From: Elusimicrobia bacterium GWD2_63_28
Lineage (GTDB): Bacteria > Elusimicrobiota > Elusimicrobia > Elusimicrobiales > UBA9959
Direction of reading: 5' to 3'
DNA length: 64,000 nt
Assembly (NCBI GenBank): GCA_001799895.1
Contig: MGUI01000017.1
Coordinates: 1 to 64,000 of the forward strand
A program made the position numbers and the translations under genes. Below are positions 9,991 through 18,966 of this stretch, one piece after another; the stretch's first letter is position 1, and each line of letters begins with the position of its first letter. The notes under the pieces are model-generated. The model did no database searches, was not told the DNA's origin, and saw nothing but the letters and a program-made list of their open reading frames with translations.

Positions 9991-11391
9991 ATGGCTCTCA
10001 TCACGATCAAACAACTCCTCGCCAGTGCCGCCCCGGTAAACGGGGCGGTGGCGCGCGGCTGGATAAAGACCCGGCGCGATTCCAAAGTAATGTCTTTCGC
10101 GGAGCTCAACGACGGCTCCTGCCGCGAGAGCCTGCAGATAATCTTTGCCCCTGATACGGGCGATTTCTCCGCCGTGCTGCCCCAGCTGGTTACCGGCGCC
10201 GCGGTAGAGATCAAAGGCGACCTGGTGGCCTCTCCCGCCGCCGGCCAGAAATACGAGCTGCAGGCCAAAGAAGTAAAGATCTACGGCGGCTGCGATCCGG
10301 AGAAATTCCCGATCCAGAAGAAGAAGACCTCCGACGAGTTCCTGCGCACCGTGGCGCACCTGCGGCCCCGCACCAACAAGTACGCGGCCATGCTGCGCAT
10401 CCGCGCGGAGCTGGCGTACTCCGTCCACAAGTACTTCCACGACAACGGCTTTTTCTACGTCCACACGCCTATCATCACCTCTTCCGACGGCGAAGGCGCC
10501 GGCGAGATGTTCACGGCGACGACGCTGGACCTGTCAAAGCCCGAAGCGCTGCCCAGGACCGACAAGGGCGAGGTGGATTTTTCCAAGGAGCTTTTGGGCA
10601 AGAAGACTTACCTGACCGTTACCGGCCAGCTGGAAGGCGAAAGCCTGGCTACGGCGCTGGGCAAGATCTACACCTTCGGTCCCACTTTCCGCGCCGAGAA
10701 TTCCAATACCTACCGCCACGCCTCGGAATTCTGGATGATAGAGCCGGAGATGGCCTTCTACGAGCTCGAGGACGACATGGAGCTGGCCGAGGATTTTATC
10801 AAGTCCATCACGAAGAGCGTCATCGAGAAATGCCCCTCCGACCTCGAGCTGTTCGCCAAGTTCGTGGAGCCGGCGCTGATGGATAACCTGAAAAACATCA
10901 CCGAAAATAAGTTCGAGCGCCTGTCCTATACCGACGCCGTCAAGCTGCTCGAGCCCGTGAACGAGCGCTTCGACGTCAAGGTGAGCTGGGGCGTGGACCT
11001 GGCGAGCGAGCATGAGCGCTTCCTGGTGGAACAGTATTTCAAGAAGCCGGTCATCCTTTACAACAAGCCCAAGGAAGCCGCCGCTTTCTACATGAAGCTC
11101 AACGACGACGGCAAGACCGTGCGCGGCATGGACGTGCTGGTGCCCCGCATTGGCGAGGTCATCGGCGGCAGCGAGCGCGAGAACCGCCTCGAGGTGCTTG
11201 AAAAGAAGATGGCCGACGCCGGGATCGATCCGCTGCCCTACTGGTGGTATCTCGACCTGCGCCGCTTCGGCTCGGTGCCCCACTCCGGCTTCGGCCTGGG
11301 CTTCGAGCGCATGATGATGCTGGTGACGGGCATCGCCAACATCCGCGACGTGACCGCCTTCCCGCGGGTGCCGGGCTACGCCGAATTCTGA
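9991..11391 (+). CDS. asnS: asparaginyl-tRNA synthetase
   Basis: A class IIb synthetase of 466 residues. The N-terminal OB-fold anticodon-binding domain (VARGWIKTRRDSK) is followed by the catalytic domain. Motif 2 is FRAENSNTYRHASEFWMIEPE and motif 3 is GFGLGFERMMMLVTG. The ending IRDVTAFPRVPG is typical of AsnRS and separates it from AspRS. The SD is AAGAGG. A terminator follows, so it may form a transcription unit with the preceding gene. Confidence 0.96.
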   Translation: MALITIKQLLASAAPVNGAVARGWIKTRRDSKVMSFAELNDGSCRESLQIIFAPDTGDFSAVLPQLVTGAAVEIKGDLVASPAAGQKYELQAKEVKIYGGCDPEKFPIQKKKTSDEFLRTVAHLRPRTNKYAAMLRIRAELAYSVHKYFHDNGFFYVHTPIITSSDGEGAGEMFTATTLDLSKPEALPRTDKGEVDFSKELLGKKTYLTVTGQLEGESLATALGKIYTFGPTFRAENSNTYRHASEFWMIEPEMAFYELEDDMELAEDFIKSITKSVIEKCPSDLELFAKFVEPALMDNLKNITENKFERLSYTDAVKLLEPVNERFDVKVSWGVDLASEHERFLVEQYFKKPVILYNKPKEAAAFYMKLNDDGKTVRGMDVLVPRIGEVIGGSERENRLEVLEKKMADAGIDPLPYWWYLDLRRFGSVPHSGFGLGFERMMMLVTGIANIRDVTAFPRVPGYAEF

Positions 11392-11411
11392 CGCGCAGCC
11401 CCACCAGCATG

Positions 11412-11441
11412 AAAAAGGCCGGAGAGATCTCCGGCCTTTTT
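11412..11441. terminator. bidirectional terminator between asnS and the 11458 gene
   Basis: AAAAAGGCCGGAGA pairs with TCTCCGGCCTTTTT around a GA centre, followed by TTCTTTT on the plus strand. The A-tract gives a U-tract on the minus strand, so it can serve both convergent genes. Confidence 0.93.
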
Positions 11442-11457
11442 TCTTTTACAGGGCGTA

Positions 11458-12000
11458 TCAGCGGTGCTCGCTGCCGCGCAGGTGTGCCTCGAGGTCCTTG
11501 GCGTTCTTCAGATTCTCGCCGTAATCCGCCATCACGGTAAAGACCAGCGGCTTCGAAATTATCCTGACCAGCGTCGGGGCGCCCGGCTTTTTTTCCAGGC
11601 GTACCGTTATGCCGCTGCCGAAAGTGTTGAAGTTGAACGGGGAGCGCGCGGCTATCCTGCCGGCCTCCTGGTCCTTTTCGGTCAGGGTGAAGCCCGCGGT
11701 TTTTTCAAGGTAATGGGTTACGGTAGTGAAAAGGCGCTCGTAGTCCAGGGCGCTTTCGAATTCCCGGACCTGCCTGAGGGCGTAAATGTCGCGGCCGGTC
11801 TCCCCGGCGGCGGCGTGCCTGGCCCTTACGATGTGCAGCGTGCCCATTATCGCCGATACCGCCGTCCCGAAAAGCAGGCCCAGGGTCAGCGCGTTCTCCA
11901 GCGCCGGGCGGGCCTCCATTATCGCCAGGTTGGAGAAGAGCATGCCCAGGAAAAAGAGCGGCCCGGTTATGAAAAATATTCTTGCGTAAGTTCTGATCAT
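11458..12000 (-). CDS. hypothetical two-helix inner-membrane protein
   Basis: 180 residues. Two N-terminal membrane helices (FFITGPLFFLGMLFSNLAI and TLGLLFGTAVSAIMG) precede a cytoplasmic-looking domain of about 115 residues with no recognised motif. SD GGAGGG sits just before the ATG. It lies between a terminator and the divergent end of an MFS gene, so it is probably monocistronic. Function unknown. Confidence 0.7.
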   Translation of the reverse strand: MIRTYARIFFITGPLFFLGMLFSNLAIMEARPALENALTLGLLFGTAVSAIMGTLHIVRARHAAAGETGRDIYALRQVREFESALDYERLFTTVTHYLEKTAGFTLTEKDQEAGRIAARSPFNFNTFGSGITVRLEKKPGAPTLVRIISKPLVFTVMADYGENLKNAKDLEAHLRGSEHR

Positions 12001-12032
12001 TTTCCCTCCTGCGCCGGAATCATTCTATAAAA

Positions 12033-13397
12033 TTAAGCGGCCCTGCGGCGCTTCAGCGAGGCGAGCACACCGAGGGCGGCCAGCCCGGAGAAGATCCAGA
12101 CCCCGGCCCCGAAGGCGCGCTCCAGACCGGCGAGGTTCTCCGGCCCCAGCTTTACCCTGCCGATGAAAACCGAGAAGAGCAGCATCACTACGGCCATGCT
12201 GAACATCTGGCCGGTTACGCGCATGGTGGCCAGCGCGGCCGAGGCCACGCTGTATTGCCGCTTGTCCACCGAGCCCATCACCGCGTTGGTGTTGGGGGCG
12301 GCGAACAGGGCCAGCCCGAAGCCCAGCACCGAAAGCCCGGTTATGATGCGCCAGAGGGGCAGCCCGGCCGCGGGCGCAGAAAAGAAGAGTATGCCCGCGG
12401 CGGTGAGAGCCATGCCGGCCGAGGCGATGACGCCGGGGTCCCGCCGGTCCGAAAGGCGGCCGGCCCAGGGCGAGAAGGCTACCATGAACAGGGGCTGGAA
12501 CACCAGCACGAAGCCTGCCTGCCGCGGCGTCATGCCTTCCGCGTACTGCAGGTGCAGGCTGAGCAGGAAGCCGGCGGCGAAGCTGGCGCTGTAGTTCAGG
12601 AAGGCCGCCAGGTTGGAGAAAGCGAACACCCTGTTTTCCAGGAAGAGGCGCGCGTTGAGCACCGGGTGCGCCACGCGGGTCTCGCGGGCCAGGAAGAGGG
12701 CCAGCAGCACGGCCCCGACCGCCGCGAAGGCGGGGCCGTAAGCCGAGGTTATGGACGAGAGGCCGTACATCAGCGCCCCCAGGGCGGAGGCGTAAAGCAG
12801 CGCTCCCGGCAGGTCGAACTCCTCTCCCTCGGCGCCCCTCCATTCAGCCCCGGCCATGCCTTTTCTTACCAGGGCCAGCACCAGCAGGCCCAGCGGGACG
12901 TTTACCAGGAAGATGGCGCGCCACGAAAGGTGCTGCACCAGCAGCCCGCCCAGCGGCGGCCCGAGAGAAAGCCCGGTGTAGACGGCCGCCGAGACCCAGC
13001 CAATGGCCTTGCCCCTCTTTTCAGGAGGGAAGACGGAAGTGAGGATGGCCACCGAAGTGCCGAAGATCATCGACGAGCCCACCCCCTGCAGCACCCGCGC
13101 CGCCAGCAGCTGCGGCGCGCTGGCGGCCAGGCCGCAGAGCAGCGAGGCGGCGGTGAAGATGACGAACCCGGCGGTGAAGATCTTTTTCCTGCCGAACAGG
13201 TCGGCGGCCCGCCCCATCGGCACCAGCAGCGCGGCCGAGGCCAGCAGGAAGGAAAGGGAAACCCAGCCCAGCGTGATCGCGTCCAGCCCGAGCTCCGGCG
13301 CCATCGCGGGCAGCGCGATATTTATGGCCGACAGCATGAACGGCGTCGAGAAAGAGGCCAGCACCGCTATAAGCAGCACCGTGTTAGGGTTGACCAT
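12033..13397 (-). CDS. MFS exporter, DHA2 (EmrB/QacA) family
   Basis: A 454-residue proton-driven drug or metabolite exporter with about 14 hydrophobic helices. Motif A is GRAADLFGRKK after helix 2. The exporter signature is SLGPPLGGLL-(x)-SWRAIFLVNVPLG around helices 5-6. No regulator or membrane-fusion partner is adjacent, so the substrate cannot be stated. A TATAGA hexamer lies close before the ATG and no SD is seen. Confidence 0.92.
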   Translation of the reverse strand: MVNPNTVLLIAVLASFSTPFMLSAINIALPAMAPELGLDAITLGWVSLSFLLASAALLVPMGRAADLFGRKKIFTAGFVIFTAASLLCGLAASAPQLLAARVLQGVGSSMIFGTSVAILTSVFPPEKRGKAIGWVSAAVYTGLSLGPPLGGLLVQHLSWRAIFLVNVPLGLLVLALVRKGMAGAEWRGAEGEEFDLPGALLYASALGALMYGLSSITSAYGPAFAAVGAVLLALFLARETRVAHPVLNARLFLENRVFAFSNLAAFLNYSASFAAGFLLSLHLQYAEGMTPRQAGFVLVFQPLFMVAFSPWAGRLSDRRDPGVIASAGMALTAAGILFFSAPAAGLPLWRIITGLSVLGFGLALFAAPNTNAVMGSVDKRQYSVASAALATMRVTGQMFSMAVVMLLFSVFIGRVKLGPENLAGLERAFGAGVWIFSGLAALGVLASLKRRRAA

Positions 13398-13436
13398 CCG
13401 TATATTCTATAATTTTGTATCAGGACGGGAGGATCT

Positions 13437-13994
13437 ATGGAACGCGAACAAGCGCTGCAGCTCTTGAAGGCCCACGTTAAGAACGAGAACATGATAAAGC
13501 ATTGCCTCGCCTCGGAGGCCGTGATGAAGGCGCTGGCCCTCCGGCTGGGCGGGGATCCCGCCCTGTGGGGCCTGGCGGGCCTGCTGCATGACCTGGATGT
13601 GGAACTTACGGCGGGCGACCTTTCCCGCCATACGCACGAAACCGAGCGCATCCTCAGGGAGCACGGCCTGCCCGGGGACCTGATAGAGGCCGTCAAGCTG
13701 CACAACGAGGCGGCCCACGCCGGGCAGAAGCGCTCGGAACTCTTTCACAAAGCACTGGCGGCCGCCGAGACGGTTACCGGCCTGATAACCGCCACCGCCC
13801 TGGTCTACCCAGACCGCAAACTGGCCAGCGTGAAGGCCTCTTCCGTCGTCAAGCGCATGAAAGACAAGCGCTTCGCCGCCTCGGTGGACCGCGGGATAAT
13901 AATGGAATGCGAGGCCGTGGGCCTTAAGCTCGACGAGTTCGTGGAGCTCTCGCTGAACGCTATGCGGGAGATTTCCGGGGACCTGGGGCTGTAG
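13437..13994 (+). CDS. HD-domain hydrolase
   Basis: 185 residues with the metal-binding HD signature LLHDLDVE at about residues 41-48, an upstream His (MIKHCLASE) and a downstream conserved His (AVKLHNE). This is the arrangement of small HDIG-type phosphohydrolases annotated as predicted HD-superfamily hydrolases. Substrate unknown, probably a nucleotide. The SD GGGAGG is clear. The stop is one base from the end of the convergent response regulator. Confidence 0.86.
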   Translation: MEREQALQLLKAHVKNENMIKHCLASEAVMKALALRLGGDPALWGLAGLLHDLDVELTAGDLSRHTHETERILREHGLPGDLIEAVKLHNEAAHAGQKRSELFHKALAAAETVTGLITATALVYPDRKLASVKASSVVKRMKDKRFAASVDRGIIMECEAVGLKLDEFVELSLNAMREISGDLGL

Positions 13995-13995
13995 C

Positions 13996-14358
13996 CTATT
14001 TCAAGATCTTTTTTATCGCTCCCAGCAACTCTTCCGACTCGTAGGGCTTCTGGACCACGCCTGCAAGCTCGGAATCCAGCCGCCTTCGCCGTATCTCGGC
14101 CGGGTCCAGTGCGGTAAACGCCACGATAGGCGTTTTAGCCGCGCAGGGGATGGCCCTCAGCGCCCTGATGGCCTTCTCAGGCGTCATGTCCGGCAGTAGA
14201 AGGTCGAGCAGTATCAGGTCCGGTTCTTCTTTGGTCGCGGCAATGACCCCGTCGCCCGCGGTCGGCGCGGTTGAAACCTGCATCCCCTGGGCCGCCAGGC
14301 GCATTTTTACCAGCGCGGTGTGCTGAGTTTCGTCCTCTATCAACAGTATCTTCGGCAT
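13996..14358 (-). CDS. single-domain response regulator (CheY-like)
   Basis: 120 residues containing only a receiver domain. The acidic pair is IEDE, the phosphoacceptor Asp is in LILLDLLLPD, the switch Thr/Ser in VAFTALD and the Lys in VVQKPY. It has no output domain, so it likely acts by protein contact or relays phosphate. Its start overlaps the kinase stop by one base (TAATG), indicating a coupled two-gene signalling operon. Confidence 0.93.
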   Translation of the reverse strand: MPKILLIEDETQHTALVKMRLAAQGMQVSTAPTAGDGVIAATKEEPDLILLDLLLPDMTPEKAIRALRAIPCAAKTPIVAFTALDPAEIRRRRLDSELAGVVQKPYESEELLGAIKKILK

Positions 14359-16136
14359 TATCCCCCCCGTGCCGCCGACATCTTTATAAAGAAGGTTTCC
14401 TCGTCAGAGAAATCTTCCGGGTATATCATGGATGAGATCAGTATGTTTTCGGACTTCCCCCCGGTTAGCTCCGCGAGGCTTTTCTGTATTGAAGCCATGG
14501 CTTTGGCGCATTCCTTTATCCCGGAATTGGAAAGCAGCGCCAGGAGATAGCCGTCCTTGTCCCGGACCAGGACATTGGCGCTCCGGATCGTGCTTTTTAT
14601 CAATTCCGCGGCCCTTTCCGCCATGTCGCTGTCTTCTCCGCCCGGCAGTGCCAGCAGCAGCGCGGCCAGCGGCCGCTTTCCTCCCGCCGACGAATCTATC
14701 TCGCGGCGCAGCAGTTTCCTGACGGCGTCCCTGAAAACGGGCAGCGGCAGCAGGACGAAAAATCTGCAGTTCTTCCCGGGGTCGCTTTCAGCCCAGATGT
14801 GGCCGCTGTGCATCTCCACTATCCCGCGGCTTATCGCGAGCCCCAGCCCTGTACCCTCGACGCCCGGTTCAGCGGTGCTGCCCACCTTGGAGAATTTGCT
14901 GAAAAGTTTAGGCAGGTCTTCCGGCTCTATCCCGTGCCCGGTATTCTCTACGCAGAAAAGGGCCTGGTCTTCCCAGGGGCGCAGTGAAAAGACTATGCTG
15001 CCTCCCCGGGGGGTGAACTTTATAGCGTTGGAGGCCAGGTTTACCAGGACTTCGCGCAGTTTGTCCCTGTCGCAGAAACCGGATATGCGCTGCTCCGGGA
15101 GCTCCGTTTTAAGAGTTATCCCCCGTTCGGAGGCCAGAAAAGAGTAATCTCCGGCCGTCGCTGAGAGCAAAGCGCCGAAGTCGGTCTCCGCCATATTCAT
15201 GGGCATGACGCCGGCTTCTATCTTGGTGATATCCAGCAGCCCGTCTATGAGGCGGTTGAGCCTTCGTGTGTTGTCCAGGCCCATCTTCAGTATTTCCTTC
15301 TGCTTATCGCTAGCCTCGCCGGCCGTGCCGTCATAGACCAGGTCCAGGGCCTCTTTCACCACGGTAAGCGGGGAGCGCAGCTCATGGGAAACCATTGATA
15401 TGAAATCGTTCCTGGCGCGTTCCAGCTGCTTCGCCTGGGTCAGGTCGCGGACCATGACCAGCCTGCATTTCTCCGTGCCCCATTGTATTTCCGCTGCCCG
15501 GACTTCAACCGGGACCTTCCTCCCGTCCTTGCTGCGCAAATCTGTTTCTAAAGCGGCGCCGATTTCGTTTTCCAGCATGAACGGCCTGGAGATAAGCTCC
15601 GTCCTTTCCTGGCCGAATATGCGCTCCGCGCCCCGGTTGGCGAAAAGAACCTTGTTGTCCTCGCGCACAGCCAAAAAGCCTTCCGGTATTTTTTCCAGCA
15701 TGTCCCGGAGGCTGGCTTCGCGCTCCCGCATTTTTAGTTCTATTTTGGCGCGCTCGATGGCATACTTTATGGAGTAAGACAGCCAGTCGCCTGTTATCTT
15801 GCCCTTTACCACATAGTCCTGCGCGCCTTTCTGTATGAGCTGGACGCCGAGATGTTCTTCGTAAAAGCCGGTCATTACGATTATGGGCCTGTCCGTGAAG
15901 ATCCCTTTTGACCTTACCAGCGTGTCGGGGCCGTAGGAGTCCGGCAGGTTGAGGTCCAGCAGCACTACGTCGGCGCTTTCCGCCGCGTCGGCCAGCCGCG
16001 CCTTCTCCAGTGTGTCCGCGGTGCGCAGCGAGAAGACGCCGGCCTTCATGCCGGTTAAAAGATTGTCTACGATCTTGGCGTCGTAGTCATTGTCCTCCAC
16101 CAGGAGGATCTTTATAGGCGTGTCGCGTTCGGCCAT
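14358..16136 (-). CDS. hybrid sensor histidine kinase: REC-PAS-HisKA-HATPase plus degenerate GGDEF-like tail
   Basis: 592 residues with no membrane segment, so cytoplasmic. The N-terminal receiver (residues 8-125) has the phospho-Asp in VVLLDLNLPDS. A PAS domain follows (about 140-225), then HisKA with the phospho-His in FISMVSHELRSPLTVVKE. The HATPase has LVNLASNAIKFTP and GTGLGLAISRGIVEMHSG. The G1 box reads ENTGHGIE rather than DxGxGI. The last 120 residues (PLAALLLALPG ... VRDKDGYLLALLSNSG ... ISSMIYPEDFSDEE) match the outline of a GGDEF domain whose GGDEF loop is lost. It is coupled to the downstream receiver protein. Confidence 0.92.
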   Translation of the reverse strand: MAERDTPIKILLVEDNDYDAKIVDNLLTGMKAGVFSLRTADTLEKARLADAAESADVVLLDLNLPDSYGPDTLVRSKGIFTDRPIIVMTGFYEEHLGVQLIQKGAQDYVVKGKITGDWLSYSIKYAIERAKIELKMREREASLRDMLEKIPEGFLAVREDNKVLFANRGAERIFGQERTELISRPFMLENEIGAALETDLRSKDGRKVPVEVRAAEIQWGTEKCRLVMVRDLTQAKQLERARNDFISMVSHELRSPLTVVKEALDLVYDGTAGEASDKQKEILKMGLDNTRRLNRLIDGLLDITKIEAGVMPMNMAETDFGALLSATAGDYSFLASERGITLKTELPEQRISGFCDRDKLREVLVNLASNAIKFTPRGGSIVFSLRPWEDQALFCVENTGHGIEPEDLPKLFSKFSKVGSTAEPGVEGTGLGLAISRGIVEMHSGHIWAESDPGKNCRFFVLLPLPVFRDAVRKLLRREIDSSAGGKRPLAALLLALPGGEDSDMAERAAELIKSTIRSANVLVRDKDGYLLALLSNSGIKECAKAMASIQKSLAELTGGKSENILISSMIYPEDFSDEETFFIKMSAARGG

Positions 16137-16275
16137 GTCGTTTAGGGCGCAAAAAAACGCTGCGGCTCTGCCGCGCTGAAGTTTGTATTGTAGAAGAACC
16201 CGTACCCCTTACCCCTAGATTATTAAATAATCGGCGGCAGGTCAAATGCCGGCCCTGTGACCTTTTATACATAAA

Positions 16276-16307
16276 AAAAGAGCCGCCGGCAGGCCGGCGG
16301 CTCTTTT
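16276..16307 (-). terminator. terminator of the 16325 gene
   Basis: GAGCCGCCGGC pairs with GCCGGCGGCTC around a 2-nt loop, flanked by A and T runs. On the minus strand the stem is followed by TTTTTTTATG, so it ends the secreted-protein transcript before the kinase operon starts. Confidence 0.93.
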
Positions 16308-16324
16308 AATAAGCTGTCCCTTCC

Positions 16325-17185
16325 TTACTGGAAGAAATACATCCCCACCGCGTAGGTGTAGGTGTGGTCGCCGACGGTGAAAGGCTCGTCGAGCTTTTCC
16401 ACGCGGGCGCCTATGAACTCTTTCTTGTTCTCGGCCAGGTACTTCTTGTATTCCTCGAGCTTGGCCTGTATGGCGGCTTCGTCGGCGGCCAGCTTGGCCT
16501 TGTAGCCGAGCAGCTTGCCGATGTAGACCATGGAGAAGGAGGCGTCCTTCTCGACCAGCGTCACGGAATTGGCGAGCAGGTCGAAGGCTATGTCGTCGCC
16601 GTGCTTCATCTGGCGCAGCTGCACTTCGTGGTCGGCGTTCTCGTCGGCCTGGGTCAGGTAGTACACGCAGAAGGTGGGGCGGAAGGCCTCATGCTTTATG
16701 CGGAAGGCGGCTACCGGGGTCATGTGCTGCTTCTCGAGGGCCTCGACGAGCATGTGCTGCTCTTTCTGCATGGCCTCTTCGCTCAGGGCGTCATAGTTCA
16801 TGCCGTCGGCCAGGAACCTGCGCACCACTTTGCCGTCCGGGGACTCGTACTTGAGTATGCCGAGCTCGGTTTTGTACTCGGTGGAGACCACCCGCATCCC
16901 GAACTTCTCGAGTATGGGGGTCCACATCGCGATGAATTCCTTGAATTCAGCTTCGGTTTTGGCGTGGCTGATGAGCTGGCTCCTGGAGGCGTTGGCTAAG
17001 AAGTGGAGCTTGGAGATCTCTCCCGAGACGTGGCCGCATTTGGCGGCTTCGTCCTGCTGCGCGGCGAGGACGGGGGCTTCTATTCTGACCGCCTGTATGT
17101 CGGCAGCGGTAATGTCGGTAAGCTCGGCCGCGTTAAGGGCTGAAACGCTCAGCATGGCGGCGGCCGCTATCGCTAATTTTTTCAT
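16325..17185 (-). CDS. secreted protein of unknown function
   Basis: 286 residues with a clean signal peptide (KKLAIAAAAMLSVSALNAAE). The mature protein is soluble and mixed alpha/beta, with one Cys-His pair near the start (AKCGHVSGE) and a helical Lys/Glu-rich segment before the C terminus. No catalytic motif is recognised. SD AGGAGGAAGATAG precedes the ATG. Monocistronic, with its own terminator. The upstream region carries the element also found before two other secreted-protein genes. Confidence 0.78.
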   Translation of the reverse strand: MKKLAIAAAAMLSVSALNAAELTDITAADIQAVRIEAPVLAAQQDEAAKCGHVSGEISKLHFLANASRSQLISHAKTEAEFKEFIAMWTPILEKFGMRVVSTEYKTELGILKYESPDGKVVRRFLADGMNYDALSEEAMQKEQHMLVEALEKQHMTPVAAFRIKHEAFRPTFCVYYLTQADENADHEVQLRQMKHGDDIAFDLLANSVTLVEKDASFSMVYIGKLLGYKAKLAADEAAIQAKLEEYKKYLAENKKEFIGARVEKLDEPFTVGDHTYTYAVGMYFFQ

Positions 17186-17250
17186 CTATCTTCCTCCTGG
17201 GGCTCATTTACTGCTGTCTTAATTTTACATTTTCACGCCGGGAGATTAAA

Positions 17251-17288
17251 GGGCTTAAGGGTAAGGCCCGGGTAGGCCGTAAGGCCTA
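17251..17288 (-). promoter_or_regulatory. shared upstream element plus dyad TAGGCC-GTAA-GGCCTA
   Basis: Read in the direction of the downstream secreted-protein gene the element is GGGCCTTACCCTTAAGCCC (17251-17269). The perfect dyad TAGGCC/GGCCTA (17273-17288) is directly beyond it. Related elements occur upstream of the trypsin-like protease, the C11 peptidase and the candidate small RNA. Role unknown; a regulator site is possible. Confidence 0.4.
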
Positions 17289-17381
17289 TGACAATCGTCA
17301 ACCCCGCCCGCTGCCCTCAGGTCCGTCCGGGGCCTTTCTGTGCCCGCGTAGCGGTTCTCCCGGGGGCAGTAGAAAACGAGT

Positions 17382-18095
17382 TTAATCATCAGCCGGTTCG
17401 GCGACCGGGGCGGTCCCCCGCAGGTCCAGCAGGCAGGTGTAGGCCCGGGCCACGGCCAGGCTCAGCCAGGGCAGGAAGACCAGCGTCTTCAGAGCGGCCG
17501 CGATCACGGTCCAGGGCTTGAGGTCGAGGGTCGCCGAGGGGCTCTTGAAGGGACCGGTGACGACGTAGATGTCGGGTACCAGGGCGCCGATGAGGGCTGC
17601 GGCCAGGAAGAGCGGGAACAGGCGGGTCTTCCAGTCCAGCGTGATGGCCGAGCTCAGCCGGAAAGATTCCCGCACCCCGGTGCGCCTGTCTACTACCGCG
17701 TACTCGCTGAAGGCGTAAGTCAGGTGGATGATGATCCCCGGGATTATGAACAGCAGCAGCCCGGCCGCCGTAGCGGCGCCCAGCAGCAGGCTGACGGCCA
17801 GGGCCCGGTGATAGACCGGGAAGGCGCTGAAGAGGTCGGTGAACCTGGCCCCGCTGCCGCGGACCAGCCTGATATAGAACAGGTTGACGCCTACGGTGAC
17901 CGGCGTAACTATAAAGAACATGTAGGGAAGGGCGGGCAGGAAAGAGTGCTGCCGCGCTACGATATAGAAGGAGCCGGCCGAGATGGCGGCCTGCGCCAGC
18001 ACGACGGGCAGCAGCAGCGGAAGGTTGGCGGCGTAGTCGTCCCAGGCCCTGGTGAACCAGGAGAGGGCCAGTTTATCCTTTTCAGTTTCTTCCAC
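17382..18095 (-). CDS. multi-pass membrane protein, YciC/DUF975-like
   Basis: 237 residues with about six hydrophobic helices. The signature is IIPGIIIHLTYAFSEYAVVDRRTGVRESFRLS, typical of YciC/DUF975-like or GdpP-type membrane domains (LxIPGIxxxLxxxFxxxxVVDxxxG). Members are integral inner-membrane proteins of unknown activity. It overlaps the 3' end of lipA by 14 bases, so it is at the end of the aspS-lipA operon. Confidence 0.75.
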   Translation of the reverse strand: MEETEKDKLALSWFTRAWDDYAANLPLLLPVVLAQAAISAGSFYIVARQHSFLPALPYMFFIVTPVTVGVNLFYIRLVRGSGARFTDLFSAFPVYHRALAVSLLLGAATAAGLLLFIIPGIIIHLTYAFSEYAVVDRRTGVRESFRLSSAITLDWKTRLFPLFLAAALIGALVPDIYVVTGPFKSPSATLDLKPWTVIAAALKTLVFLPWLSLAVARAYTCLLDLRGTAPVAEPADD

Positions 18096-18966
18096 GTGCC
18101 TCCTCGTAAAGGCTCTTCGCCCGGTAGGAGCTGCGCACCAGTGGACCGGAGAGCACGGCCTTGAAGCCGGCGGAGCGGGCTTTCTCCCCCCAGCTCGCGA
18201 ATTCTTCCTCGGTGTAATACTTAGCCACCGGGCGGTGGTCTTTGGAAGGAGCCAGGTACTGCCCCAGCGTCAGCAGGTCGCAGCCGCTGGCGACCAGGTC
18301 CCCCAGGGCCTTTTCCAGTTCGGCCGGGGTTTCGCCGAGGCCCAGCATTATCCCGGATTTGGTGAGGATATCAGGGCGGAGCTTTTTGGCGCTGGCTATC
18401 ACTCCCAGCGAGCGGCCGTAGTCGGCCCCGGCCCGGGCCCCGGCGTAGAGGCCGGCGACCATCTCCAGGTTATGGCCGATCACGTCGGGGTTGGAGGCCA
18501 GGACCGTCTCCAGGGCTTTGACGTCGCCGTTGAGGTCCGGGATCAGCGGCTCCGTCCTGATGCCGGGAGAGAGCTCTTTTATCAGGCGGTTGGTCTCCGC
18601 GAAATGGGCGGCCCCGCCGTCGGGGAGGTCGTCGCGGGTGGGCGAGGTGAAGACCACGTATTTCAGGGCCCACTTGGCGCAGAGGCCCGCTATGCGGCGC
18701 GGCTCTCCGGCGTCGGGCGGGAGCGGGGCCTCGTTCTTTTTTACCGCGCAGAAACCGCAGCGCCGGGTGCAGATGTCTCCCAGTATGAGGAAAGTGGCCT
18801 CGCCCTCCGAAAAACATTTCCCCTTGTTCGGGCAGCGGGCTTCGTCGCAGACAGTGTGCAGGGCCAGCGCGGAAAGCTCGGCGGCCGTGCCGGCCGCGGC
18901 GGAGCCGCGCAGGTCCGCCTTGTTCCTGCGGACTTCCTTTACTATCCAGTCTGGAAAGGACGGCAT
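18082..18966 (-). CDS. lipA: lipoyl synthase
   Basis: A radical-SAM enzyme inserting two sulfurs into octanoyl-protein to make the lipoyl cofactor. 294 residues. The auxiliary-cluster Cys are in CDEARCPNKGKC, the radical-SAM CxxxCxxC in CTRRCGFC, and the conserved C-terminal RSSYR binds the auxiliary cluster. ATG 18966 is chosen because it overlaps the aspS stop in TAATG and begins the conserved N terminus; the open frame upstream is an aspS shadow. No lipB lies next to it. Confidence 0.96.
   Translation of the reverse strand: MPSFPDWIVKEVRRNKADLRGSAAAGTAAELSALALHTVCDEARCPNKGKCFSEGEATFLILGDICTRRCGFCAVKKNEAPLPPDAGEPRRIAGLCAKWALKYVVFTSPTRDDLPDGGAAHFAETNRLIKELSPGIRTEPLIPDLNGDVKALETVLASNPDVIGHNLEMVAGLYAGARAGADYGRSLGVIASAKKLRPDILTKSGIMLGLGETPAELEKALGDLVASGCDLLTLGQYLAPSKDHRPVAKYYTEEEFASWGEKARSAGFKAVLSGPLVRSSYRAKSLYEEARGRN

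Noticed and set aside
12255..13412. Long plus-strand open frame opposite the MFS gene
   Set aside because: It is a GC-driven shadow: the product is Arg/Gly/Gln-rich without any domain, while the minus strand encodes a complete MFS protein.
16201..16225. Further copy of the GGCTTTGCCCTTAAG element upstream of the histidine kinase
   Set aside because: Only a partial match and in the opposite orientation relative to its gene.
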